A stretch of 64,000 nt of DNA from an uncultured Oscillospiraceae bacterium (lineage in GTDB: Bacteria > Bacillota > Clostridia > Oscillospirales > Oscillospiraceae). The notes beneath the pieces were generated by a model. It was given only the letters and a program-made list of their open reading frames with translations. It was not told the origin of the DNA and ran no database searches. Made by a program: the position numbers and the translations under genes. The DNA lies in NCBI GenBank assembly GCA_934670025.1, contig CAKUOS010000005.1, forward strand, positions 6,793-70,792. The letters are read 5' to 3'. Shown here piece by piece: positions 8,505 to 15,828 of this stretch. Within the stretch, counting starts at the first letter, position 1, and every line of letters begins with the position of its first letter.

Positions 8505-9791
8505 ATGGTAACGATCAATTTTGAAGGCACAAAACAGTTTTACGCACAGCAGCCCGACAGAGCCGCCGCACAGGCCGCGTTCGACACGCTGGTGAACGGC
8601 ACCGGCGCGGGCAATGACTTTATCGGCTGGGTCGACCTGCCGGTGAACTACGACAAGGACGAGTTTGCCCGCATTCAGGCGGCCGCAGCGAAGATCCGGT
8701 CCGATTCCAGAGCGCTTGTCGTCATCGGCATCGGCGGCAGCTATCTCGGCGCGCGCGCCGTTGTGGAGCTTCTGAAGAGCCCGAACTACAACGCCCTGCC
8801 CAAGGATACCCCCGATATCTACTTCGCGGGCAACGGCATCTCCTCCGACGCCGTGACGGAGATCCTCACCATGATCGGCGACCGCGACTTCTCCGTCAAC
8901 GTCATCTCCAAATCCGGTACCACGACCGAGCCTGCCATCGCCTTCCGCATCTTCAAGGCCGCGCTCGAAAAGAAATACGGCGTTGAAGGCGCAAAGGGCC
9001 GCATCTACGCCACCACCGACAAGCAAAAGGGCGCTCTGAAGACGCTCGCAAGCCGCGAAGGCTATGAGAGCTTCGTCGTGCCCGACAACGTCGGCGGCCG
9101 CTATTCCGTCCTCACCGCCGTGGGCCTTCTGCCGATCGCCTGCTGCGGCATCGACATTGAAGCCCTCATGCAGGGCGCACAGCGTGAGCGCGCCGAGACG
9201 CTCGAACAGGGCGTCGACAGCGTCGCCGTGCAGTACGCCATGAGCCGTCAGGCGCTTTTAAACGGCGGCAAGTCCATCGAGATCCTCGCGGCCTATGAGC
9301 CTTCGTTCCGCTTTATGGCCGAGTGGTGGAAGCAGCTCTACGGCGAATCCGAGGGCAAAGAGGGCAAGGGCATCTTCCCCGCCTCCGTCGATCTTACGCC
9401 GGATCTGCATTCCATGGGCCAGTATATGCAGCAGGGCCAGCGCATTTTGCAGGAGACGGTCGTCTTCTTCGACCGTGCCCGGACGACCGTCGCCGTGCCG
9501 TCGGACGAAGAGAATCTCGACGGCCTCAATTACCTTGCCGGCCGCGCCATGCACGAGATCAACGAAAAGGCCATGCAGGCCACCAAGGCCGCGCATATCT
9601 CCGGCGGCGTGCCCGTCACCGAGATCCGCCTGCCCGCGATCACGGAAGAGGCCGTCGGCGCGCTCATCTATTTCTTCGAGTTTGCCTGCGGCGTCTCCGG
9701 TTATATGCAGGGCGTCAATCCCTTCGACCAGCCCGGTGTCGAGGCGTATAAGAAGAATATGTTCCATCTGCTCGGCAAGCCCGGCTATTAA
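8505..9791 (+). CDS. pgi: Glucose-6-phosphate isomerase
   Basis: The 428-residue enzyme interconverts glucose 6-phosphate and fructose 6-phosphate. Visible motifs are [14 protein letters not shown], the phosphate-binding [31 protein letters not shown] and the catalytic glutamate region [19 protein letters not shown]. The size fits the shorter Gram-positive/Thermotoga-type enzyme. It follows glucokinase in the same direction and is closed by a strong terminator 16 nt downstream. An AAGGAGCG site precedes the ATG. Confidence 0.97.
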   Translation: MVTINFEGTKQFYAQQPDRAAAQAAFDTLVNGTGAGNDFIGWVDLPVNYDKDEFARIQAAAAKIRSDSRALVVIGIGGSYLGARAVVELLKSPNYNALPKDTPDIYFAGNGISSDAVTEILTMIGDRDFSVNVISKSGTTTEPAIAFRIFKAALEKKYGVEGAKGRIYATTDKQKGALKTLASREGYESFVVPDNVGGRYSVLTAVGLLPIACCGIDIEALMQGAQRERAETLEQGVDSVAVQYAMSRQALLNGGKSIEILAAYEPSFRFMAEWWKQLYGESEGKEGKGIFPASVDLTPDLHSMGQYMQQGQRILQETVVFFDRARTTVAVPSDEENLDGLNYLAGRAMHEINEKAMQATKAAHISGGVPVTEIRLPAITEEAVGALIYFFEFACGVSGYMQGVNPFDQPGVEAYKKNMFHLLGKPGY

Positions 9792-9807
9792 GATACAAAA
9801 TACGCAG

Positions 9808-9843
9808 ATCTGTGCAGCTCCTGCGGGAGCTGCACAGATTTTA
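9808..9843 (+). terminator. Rho-independent terminator after pgi
   Basis: A perfect 14-bp stem (ATCTGTGCAGCTCC / GGAGCTGCACAGAT) with a 4-nt loop is followed by TTTT. Confidence 0.93.
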
Positions 9844-9866
9844 AAACCGTCAAAGGAGCTCCGCCC

Positions 9867-10562
9867 GTGAACCAGACGTATCTCACCCTCGCCGCGCTTT
9901 TGCCGGCCGTCGTGCTCTTTGTCCGCGTCTACCGGCTCGACCGCATTGAAAAGGAGCCGCGCGCGCTGCTCGGACGGCTGGTCCTGCTCGGTGCGGTCTT
10001 CTCCGTCCCGGCTGCGCTGGCCGAGCTTGCGCTCGAGTATCTGCTCGGCGCGTATCTCGCGCCGCAGTCCATGCTCTTTCTGCTGCTCGATAATTTTCTC
10101 GTCATCGCCTTGTGCGAGGAGCTGGCCAAGCGCCTGCCGGTCATGCTCGCCGCGTGGGATCATCCCGCGTTCGACTACCGTTTCGACGCCATCGTCTATT
10201 GCGTCTCGTCGGCGCTGGGCTTCGCCGCGGTCGAGAATATCCTCTACGTCGTCCAGTCCGATCTGCGCACGGCCGTGGCGCGGGCGCTGTTGTCCGTGCC
10301 GGGGCATTTCTTCTTCGCGGTCAGCATGGGCAGCTTCTTAAGCCGCGCCAAGCAGGCCGAAAAGGCCGCGAGGCCCCGCCGTATGCGCGTTCTGCGCCGG
10401 TGCAGTCTCCTCGTGCCGATGCTTCTGCACGGCTTCTGGGATTTTTCCCTCTCCGTCGGGACCGTCTGGGCAACCATCCTGTTCTATGTCTTCGTCGTCG
10501 TGTTCTTCATCCTCGCCGATGTGGAGCTTCGCCGCGCCTCGCGCATGGATCGCCGCCTCTGA
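9867..10562 (+). CDS. PrsW-family intramembrane metalloprotease
   Basis: The 231-residue polytopic membrane protein has about seven hydrophobic segments and the three conserved PrsW motifs: CEELAKRLPV (EExxK), YRFDAIVYCVSSALGFAAVE and MLLHGFWDF, whose Glu and His residues form the zinc site. PrsW proteases cleave membrane proteins such as anti-sigma factors. B. subtilis PrsW acts on RsiW, but no anti-sigma/sigma pair lies nearby, so the substrate is unknown. The GTG start has an AAAGGAGC site 10 nt upstream. A terminator lies on each side, so the gene is monocistronic. Confidence 0.88.
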   Translation: MNQTYLTLAALLPAVVLFVRVYRLDRIEKEPRALLGRLVLLGAVFSVPAALAELALEYLLGAYLAPQSMLFLLLDNFLVIALCEELAKRLPVMLAAWDHPAFDYRFDAIVYCVSSALGFAAVENILYVVQSDLRTAVARALLSVPGHFFFAVSMGSFLSRAKQAEKAARPRRMRVLRRCSLLVPMLLHGFWDFSLSVGTVWATILFYVFVVVFFILADVELRRASRMDRRL

Positions 10563-10604
10563 CGCGCTATTTTCACCATCGTCGAACGAAACGTCCGAAT
10601 TTCC

Positions 10605-10634
10605 AGCAGGACTGCGTTGCAGTCCTGCTCTTTT
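10605..10634 (+). terminator. Terminator after prsW-like gene, overlapping the next promoter
   Basis: AGCAGGACTGC and GCAGTCCTGCT form a perfect 11-bp stem with loop GTT, followed by CTTTTGC. The right arm also contains the -35 element of the next promoter. Confidence 0.85.
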
Positions 10635-10645
10635 GCGCTTATAAT
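10617..10645 (+). promoter_or_regulatory. Promoter for desulfurase-like/DUF3343 operon
   Basis: TTGCAG (10617-10622) and TATAAT (10640-10645) are separated by 17 bp, 30 nt before the ATG. The -35 element lies inside the preceding terminator hairpin. Confidence 0.75.
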
Positions 10646-10674
10646 GGGAGAAAACAAGGAATCGGAGGCCGGTC

Positions 10675-11811
10675 ATGATCTATCTCGATAACGCCGCCAC
10701 GACCATGCAGAAGCCGCCCTGCGTCGCCGACGCCGTCGTGCGCGCCATGCAGACCATGGGCAACAGCGGCCGCAGCGCGCACGCGGGCAGTCTTGGCGCA
10801 TCACGCACCATCTATGCCGCGCGCGAGGCCGCCGCGCGCCTGTTCCATTGCGCGCGGCCCGATCACGTCTGCTTCACCGCGAACTCGACTGAGGCGCTGA
10901 ACCTTGCCATTGCGGGGCTGCTTGCCCCGGGCGATCACGTGATCTCCACCGATCTGGAGCATAACTCCGTCCTGCGTCCGCTCTACCGCGCGGCGGAAAC
11001 GGGCGTTTCGGTCGATTTTGTGCCCGCCGACCGCCGCGGCTGCATCGATTACGGCGATTTTGCGCGCCTGCTGCGCAAAAACACAAGGGCCGTCGTCTGC
11101 ACCGCCGCCTCCAACCTCACCGGCAATCGTCTCGACCCTGCGCGCATCGGCGCGTTCTGCGCGGAACACGGCCTGCTTTTCATCGTCGACGCTTCGCAGG
11201 CTGCGGGCGTTCTGCCGCTCGATATGCAGCGCGATCATATCAGCGTCCTCTGCTTCACCGGCCACAAGAGCCTCATGGGCCCGCAGGGCACCGGCGGCCT
11301 GTGCGTGGCGGAGGGTGTGGACATCCGTCCCTGGTGCGTCGGCGGCACGGGCGTGCAGACGTTCCTTCCCGCGCAGCCGCCGCAGTACCCCACCCGGCTC
11401 GAGGCCGGCACGCGCAACGGCCACGGTTTGGCCGGTCTGCTGGCCGCACTGGAATTCATCGAAAAAACGGGCGTTTCCGCCATTTTCGCGCACGAACACG
11501 CGCTGATGCAGCGCTTTTACGACGGCGTGCGCGCCGTCCCCGGCGTGACGGTCTACGGCGATTTCTCCGATCCGCTGCGCGCGCCGGTCGTTGCGCTGAA
11601 CATCCGCGATTACGAATCGTCCGAGATCGCCGACGCACTTGCCGAGGATTACGATATCGCCGTCCGCGCCGGCGCGCACTGCGCGCCGCGGATGCACCGC
11701 GCGCTCGGCACCGAGCCGCAGGGCGCGGTGCGTTTCAGCTTCGGTTTTTACAACACCGAGCAGGAAATTGACGCCGCCATCGCCGCCGTAAAGGAGCTTG
11801 CCGCCGAATGA
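10675..11811 (+). CDS. Cysteine desulfurase-like PLP enzyme (TIGR01977 type)
   Basis: The 378-residue class V aminotransferase-fold protein starts MIYLDNAATTMQKPP, has the PLP lysine in FTGHKSLMGPQGTGG near residue 203 and a catalytic-type cysteine in AGAHCAPRMHRALG near residue 335. This matches the cysteine desulfurase subfamily (model TIGR01977) that travels with selenium-dependent molybdenum hydroxylases. Such enzymes would release sulfur or selenium for the hydroxylase's active-site ligand. Its stop overlaps the start of the DUF3343 gene (ATGA), and the hydroxylase lies 200 nt beyond. The exact reaction is inferred from context. Confidence 0.88.
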   Translation: MIYLDNAATTMQKPPCVADAVVRAMQTMGNSGRSAHAGSLGASRTIYAAREAAARLFHCARPDHVCFTANSTEALNLAIAGLLAPGDHVISTDLEHNSVLRPLYRAAETGVSVDFVPADRRGCIDYGDFARLLRKNTRAVVCTAASNLTGNRLDPARIGAFCAEHGLLFIVDASQAAGVLPLDMQRDHISVLCFTGHKSLMGPQGTGGLCVAEGVDIRPWCVGGTGVQTFLPAQPPQYPTRLEAGTRNGHGLAGLLAALEFIEKTGVSAIFAHEHALMQRFYDGVRAVPGVTVYGDFSDPLRAPVVALNIRDYESSEIADALAEDYDIAVRAGAHCAPRMHRALGTEPQGAVRFSFGFYNTEQEIDAAIAAVKELAAE

Positions 11812-12044
11812 GACAGAAAAAACCATACCTCGTCGTGACCTTTTTCACGACCAGCGCCGCGATGGCGGCCGAAAAGGCCTGCCGGCAGGCCGGCTTCCCC
11901 GGCCGCATCATCCCCGTGCCGCGGCAGATCACGGCCGACTGCGGCCTCGGCTGGCGCACGGATCCGGAAAACCGCGCCGCGCTCGAAACGCTCTTCCGCG
12001 CCTGCGCGCTCGAGACGGACGGCTGGCACATCTGCGAGCTGTGA
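11808..12044 (+). CDS. DUF3343 putative Se/S carrier-like protein
   Basis: This 78-residue protein matches DUF3343 (Pfam PF11823, described as Se/S carrier-like). The start YLVVTFFTTSAAMAAEKACR is typical, and the conserved motif TADCGLGWR contains Cys45, the likely chalcogen-carrying residue. It overlaps the desulfurase-like gene by 4 nt, so the two products are probably made together. A plausible role is to receive sulfur or selenium from that protein and deliver it to the molybdenum hydroxylase encoded downstream. The carrier role is inferred from family and position. Confidence 0.85.
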   Translation: MRQKKPYLVVTFFTTSAAMAAEKACRQAGFPGRIIPVPRQITADCGLGWRTDPENRAALETLFRACALETDGWHICEL

Positions 12045-12054
12045 CCGCGTGCGA

Positions 12055-12079
12055 GCGTTATTTATAATTAGAATAACGC
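12055..12079. promoter_or_regulatory. 8-bp inverted repeat before the hydroxylase promoter
   Basis: GCGTTATT (12055-12062) and AATAACGC (12072-12079) form a perfect dyad with a 9-nt AT-rich centre, 17 nt upstream of the -35 element. There is no U tract, so an operator is as likely as a weak terminator. Confidence 0.45.
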
Positions 12080-12095
12080 CTGCGCGCGCGCTTTA

Positions 12096-12124
12096 TTGCA
12101 ACCTGCAAAAAAATATTGTATAAT
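12096..12124 (+). promoter_or_regulatory. Promoter for the molybdenum hydroxylase
   Basis: TTGCAA (12096-12101) and a consensus TATAAT (12119-12124) are separated by 17 bp. Transcription should start near 12131, leaving a leader of about 115 nt. Confidence 0.85.
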
Positions 12125-12144
12125 CATAAAAGATTTTTAGTTAA

Positions 12145-12225
12145 ACAGCCCCGGGCCGGGAAAACTTCGGAATTACGGTGGCAATTTGCCGAGGACAGCA
12201 TTGCTGTGACGTGAGAGCCGAAATT
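12145..12225 (+). ncRNA. Structured 5' leader (candidate riboswitch) of the hydroxylase gene
   Basis: The leader can fold as a three-way junction. TTCGG (12166-12170) pairs with CCGAA (12218-12222), enclosing hairpins GGCA/TGCC (12180-12190) and ACAGC/GCTGT (12195-12207). It lies between a strong promoter and the ribosome site at about 12231-12236. I cannot assign it to a known class. A molybdenum-cofactor riboswitch is the obvious candidate by context but is not established. Confidence 0.4.
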
Positions 12226-12247
12226 CATGGAAAAAGGAGTTTTTGCC

Positions 12248-14830
12248 ATGGCTGCATTCTATGTCAACGGAAGCCCTGTGACCGCGGAGAAAAACGTCCG
12301 TCTGCTGCGCTTCCTGCGCGATACGCTGCATCTGACCTCCGTCAAGGACGGCTGCTCCGAGGGCGCGTGCGGCGCGTGTACCGTCATCATCGACGGCGAG
12401 ACGATCCGCGCCTGTACGCCGTTCACCGATTCGCTCGCGGGCCGTCATATCGTCACGGTCGAGGGTCTGACGGACGAGGAAAAGAAGCTCTACACCTACG
12501 CCTACGGCGAAGCAGGCGCGGTCCAGTGCGGCTTCTGCATCCCGGGCATGGTGCTGTGCACCAAAGCCCTGCTCGATAAAAATCCGGATCCCACCGATGA
12601 TGAGATCCGCTACGCGCTGCGCAATAACTATTGCCGCTGCACGGGCTATGTCAAGATCATCGAGGCCGTGCGCATCGCGGCCAAATGCCGCCGTGAGGGC
12701 GTCGTGCCCGAACCGTCGGAAAACAGCTGGCAGCTCGGCGCGAATGTCCACCGCATCGACGTCGAGGAAAAGGTCCTCGGCTACGGCAAATACCCCGACG
12801 ACTGGTATCTGCCCGATATGTGCTACGGTTCTGCCGTCCGCAGCCAGTACCCGCGCGCCAGAGTCCTCGCCATCGACGCATCAAAGGCAGAGGCGCTGCC
12901 GGGCGTCGTGCGCGTCATCACCGCTGCGGATATCCCGGGCGAAAATAAGGTCGGCCATCTCAAGCACGACCAGTATTCGCTCATCCCCATCGGCGGTCTG
13001 ACACATTATCTGGGCGACGCGATCGCGCTCGTGGTCGCCGAAACGCCGGAAATTCTGGAAAAGGCGAAAAAGCTCGTCAAGGTCGCCTACGAGCCGCTGC
13101 CCGCCGTCCATAACCCGCCCGAGGCGTGGGCCGAGGGCGCGCCGCTCGTCTTCGACGAGGAAGAGACGAACGCGCAGGCGTACAAGCACGTCTCGCGCGG
13201 CGACGCGGAGACGGCCATCAAAAATTCCAGATACGTCCTCTCGCAGCATTTTGAAACGCCGTGGACCGAGCACGCTTTCCTCGAACCGGAGTGCGCCGTC
13301 TCGTACATGGATACCGACGGCTATGTCATGGTGCTCTCGACCGACCAGTCTTCGCATACCACGCTGCACGAGTGCAAGCTCCTGCTCGGTTCCGATAAGG
13401 TCAAGGTGCAGAACCAGCTCGTCGGCGGCGGTTTCGGCGGCAAAGAGGACATGACCGTCCAGCATCACGCCGCGCTCATCACGTACCTGACGGGCAGGAC
13501 CGTCAAGGTCAAGCTCACGCGGCCCGAATCGCTCCTCATCCACCCCAAGCGCCACCCGTTCTGGATGGACTTCACGATGGGCTGCGACGAAAACGGCATC
13601 ATTCAGGGCGTCAAGGCGAAGGTCTACTCCGATACCGGCGCGTTCGCCTCGCTCGGCGGCCCGGTGCTCGAACGTGCGTGTACGCACGCCGCAGGCCCGT
13701 ATAACTATCAGAACTTCGAAATTGAGGGCACCGCCTATTATACCAACAATCCGCCCGCGGGCGCGTTCCGCGGCTTCGGCGTCACGCAGACGTGCTTCGC
13801 CACCGAGTCTCTGCTCAACGAAATGGCCGACCTTGTCGGCATCACGCCGTGGGAGATCCGCTACCGCAACGCCATCCGGCCCGGGCAGGAGCTGCCGAAC
13901 GGCCAGATCGTGGGTGCGGAGACGGGCCTTGTCGAGACGCTCGAGGCGGTCAAGCCGTATTACGACGCGGCGATGAAGGCCGGCAAGCCCGTCGGCATCG
14001 CCTGCGCGATGAAAAACGCCGGCGTCGGCGTCGGCATTCCCGACTGGGGCCGCTGCAAGCTGATCGTCGAGAACGACGGCAAGCTCCATATCTACTCCGG
14101 TGCGTCCTGCATCGGCCAGGGCCTCGGCACGGTGCTCGTCCAGATGATCATGACCAACACGCCGCTGCGGCGCGACCAGATCGTCTACGAGCGCTCCAAC
14201 ACATGGATCGCGCCCGACTCGGGCGATACCTCGGGCTCGCGCCAGACGCTCGTCACCGGCGAGGCGTGCCGCAGAGCGTGCGAAAAGCTCTGCGCCGCGC
14301 TCGAGGGACACGAACTCCCCGACCTTGCCGGGCAGGAATTCTACGGCGAATACCTCGCCAAGACCGATAAGCTCGGCGCGGACGTGCCGCATCCCGTGTC
14401 GCACGTGGCCTACGGCTACGCGACGCAGATGTGCGTCATCAACAAAAAGACCGGCCGGGTCGAGCAGATGGTCGCCGCGCATGACGTCGGCAAGGCAGTC
14501 AATCCGCGTTCGTGCGAGGGCCAGATCGAGGGCGGCGTCGTCATGAGCATGGGCTACGCGCTGCGCGAGCAGTATCCCATCGACGAAAACTGCAAACCCA
14601 TCGAAAAATACGGCGAGCTGGGCCTGTTCCGCGCGCATGAGATCCCGCAGATCGTCCCCATTGTCGTCGATAAGCCGGGCCTTGACGTTGCCTGCGGCGC
14701 CATCGGCATCGGCGAAATTACGTCGATCCCCACCGCGCCCGCCATTGCCGACGCGTATTTCCGCTTCGACGGCGAACGCCGTACGAAGCTGCCGCTCTGC
14801 AACACGCCGTATGAAAGGAAGGGAAAGTAA
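12248..14830 (+). CDS. Selenium-dependent xanthine dehydrogenase-like molybdenum hydroxylase
   Basis: The 860-residue protein fuses an N-terminal domain with two [2Fe-2S] sites (CSEGACGACTV with a later C; CGFCIPGM and NNYCRCTGY) to the molybdopterin-binding domain (from about residue 165), which shows VGGGFGGKEDM, AGAFRGFGVTQ and SCIGQGLGTVL motifs. It has no FAD domain. This arrangement fits the selenium-dependent XDH family (TIGR03311), whose members hydroxylate purines or related heterocycles. The ATG at 12248 is chosen because AAAGGAG precedes it; an upstream ATG at 12227 lacks a site. A polyferredoxin follows after 2 nt as the likely electron acceptor. Purine as substrate is inferred. 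Confidence 0.9.
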   Translation: MAAFYVNGSPVTAEKNVRLLRFLRDTLHLTSVKDGCSEGACGACTVIIDGETIRACTPFTDSLAGRHIVTVEGLTDEEKKLYTYAYGEAGAVQCGFCIPGMVLCTKALLDKNPDPTDDEIRYALRNNYCRCTGYVKIIEAVRIAAKCRREGVVPEPSENSWQLGANVHRIDVEEKVLGYGKYPDDWYLPDMCYGSAVRSQYPRARVLAIDASKAEALPGVVRVITAADIPGENKVGHLKHDQYSLIPIGGLTHYLGDAIALVVAETPEILEKAKKLVKVAYEPLPAVHNPPEAWAEGAPLVFDEEETNAQAYKHVSRGDAETAIKNSRYVLSQHFETPWTEHAFLEPECAVSYMDTDGYVMVLSTDQSSHTTLHECKLLLGSDKVKVQNQLVGGGFGGKEDMTVQHHAALITYLTGRTVKVKLTRPESLLIHPKRHPFWMDFTMGCDENGIIQGVKAKVYSDTGAFASLGGPVLERACTHAAGPYNYQNFEIEGTAYYTNNPPAGAFRGFGVTQTCFATESLLNEMADLVGITPWEIRYRNAIRPGQELPNGQIVGAETGLVETLEAVKPYYDAAMKAGKPVGIACAMKNAGVGVGIPDWGRCKLIVENDGKLHIYSGASCIGQGLGTVLVQMIMTNTPLRRDQIVYERSNTWIAPDSGDTSGSRQTLVTGEACRRACEKLCAALEGHELPDLAGQEFYGEYLAKTDKLGADVPHPVSHVAYGYATQMCVINKKTGRVEQMVAAHDVGKAVNPRSCEGQIEGGVVMSMGYALREQYPIDENCKPIEKYGELGLFRAHEIPQIVPIVVDKPGLDVACGAIGIGEITSIPTAPAIADAYFRFDGERRTKLPLCNTPYERKGK

Positions 14831-14832
14831 CC

Positions 14833-15315
14833 ATGGCCATCAAAAAACGCTTTCCTTATAAGGCGGCCTTCGTCGCCTGCAACGGCGGCTGCCGCGCTGC
14901 GGCCGACTGCCAGTACGGCTGCGTCGGCTGCGAGCTGTGCGTGAACGTCTGCAAATTCGAGGCCATCGCCCTCAACGAATACGGCGTGGCCGAGGTCAAC
15001 GAGGACAAGTGCATCGCCTGCGGCAAATGCGTGCGCGAATGCCCGCGCGAACTCATCCGCATCCACGAATGCGCGAACCCCGTCGTCGTCAAATGCTCCA
15101 ACCGCGACGCGGGCAAGGACGCGCGGAAGATGTGCGAGGTCAGCTGCATCGGCTGCGGCATCTGCCAGAAGATCTGCCCGGCCGGCGCGATCACCGTGAC
15201 GGACAACCTCTCGCACATCGACGAATCCGTCTGCCTCTCGTGCGGCCAGTGCGCGGTCAAATGTCCGCGCCACGCGATCTATGATCTGCGCGGGATTCTG
15301 ACGGCGAAGCGCTGA
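14833..15315 (+). CDS. Polyferredoxin (RnfB-like [4Fe-4S] protein), hydroxylase partner
   Basis: The 160-residue protein has four cysteine clusters: CVGCELCVNVCKF, CIACGKCVRECP, CIGCGICQKICP and CLSCGQCAVKCP, with an extra run of cysteines at residues 16-26. The segment VKCSNRDAGKDARKMCEVSC resembles the ferredoxin part of RnfB. The protein should carry several [4Fe-4S] clusters and shuttle electrons between the adjacent flavin-free molybdenum hydroxylase and cellular ferredoxin pools. It starts 2 nt after the hydroxylase stop and is followed by a strong terminator. Confidence 0.92.
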   Translation: MAIKKRFPYKAAFVACNGGCRAAADCQYGCVGCELCVNVCKFEAIALNEYGVAEVNEDKCIACGKCVRECPRELIRIHECANPVVVKCSNRDAGKDARKMCEVSCIGCGICQKICPAGAITVTDNLSHIDESVCLSCGQCAVKCPRHAIYDLRGILTAKR

Positions 15316-15340
15316 GAGCAGGAAGATCACAAAAAACAGG

Positions 15341-15372
15341 CCGGGAGTTGCGCGCTGTAACTCCCGGTTTTT
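15341..15372 (+). terminator. Terminator after the hydroxylase-ferredoxin operon
   Basis: CCGGGAGTT and AACTCCCGG form a 9-bp stem, followed by TTTTT. Confidence 0.9.
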
Positions 15373-15422
15373 GCACGAAAATCGGCCTTAATTGCGCGTT
15401 TTTGCACGAAAATGCGCCTTAA
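15367..15422. repeat. Two tandem copies of a 25-nt repeat
   Basis: GTTTTTGCACGAAAAT followed by a 9-nt variant tail ending CCTTAA occurs at 15367-15391 and again at 15398-15422, a 31-nt period. The copies differ only at a two-base GC swap. The first copy overlaps the terminator U tract. Confidence 0.8.
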
Positions 15423-15470
15423 AATTTTCGATATTATGAAATGATTATCCGACAATAGCGAATTTTGCGC

Positions 15471-15499
15471 TTGCACTGCGGATTTCGATGTGATAAACT
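15471..15499 (+). promoter_or_regulatory. Orphan promoter in a gene-free stretch
   Basis: TTGCAC (15471-15476) and TAAACT (15494-15499) are separated by 17 bp. The -10 is identical to that of the promoter at 6661. No coding gene follows on this strand before a terminator at 15610. Confidence 0.55.
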
Positions 15500-15505
15500 T
15501 TGTTC

Positions 15506-15645
15506 AGACAGTTGAAACGGACAGCTGTGCAAGACAAGTCATCCCCATATGTTCCATCCTTTTTCCGCGCCCGGCGCGCGGCGCTTTCTGACAAAAGCAA
15601 GAGGAAAAGACCCGGGCTTCACGTATCGTGAAGCCCGGGTTTTGC
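15506..15645 (+). ncRNA. Candidate small RNA (about 140 nt)
   Basis: A plausible promoter (15471-15499) and a strong terminator (15610-15644) frame about 140 nt without a credible reading frame: the only ATG-started frame (33 codons from about 15549) lacks a ribosome site. It lies between convergent genes in a 513-bp stretch (15316-15828) that holds no gene. It does not look like 6S RNA, SRP RNA or tmRNA. Transcription is inferred. Confidence 0.4.
15610..15644 (+). terminator. Strong terminator closing the orphan unit
   Basis: A perfect 14-bp stem (ACCCGGGCTTCACG / CGTGAAGCCCGGGT) with a 3-nt loop is followed by TTTGC. Confidence 0.8.
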
Positions 15646-15720
15646 TGTAATTTCGGCGTTTTTTGTGAGATGGGAAAAAGAGAAATAATCTTTCTGTGAC
15701 AGAGCCGCGGGGGAAGAGTG

Positions 15721-15789
15721 AAGGGGGCAAAGAGCCCCCTTCGCGTTCAATCAAACAGTTTTTTGAACTTGGAAAAGTTCAAAAAACTG
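15721..15789 (-). terminator. Two hairpins downstream of nrdD
   Basis: A perfect 15-bp inverted repeat (arms 15756-15770 and 15775-15789, loop GGAA) and a second 8-bp hairpin (AAGGGGGC / GCCCCCTT, 15721-15741) lie 3' of nrdD on its strand. They probably terminate or stabilise the nrdD mRNA. Confidence 0.6.
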
Positions 15790-15828
15790 GGCGCAGCGGG
15801 GCGAAAAGTTATTTTCGACACGCTGAGT

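Noticed and set aside
12227..12247. Upstream ATG as start of the molybdenum hydroxylase
   Set aside because: No ribosome site precedes it, and AAAGGAG lies between it and the ATG at 12248 where family homology begins.
12881..14638. 585-codon frame antisense to the molybdenum hydroxylase
   Set aside because: Shadow of a well-supported gene with conserved cofactor motifs.
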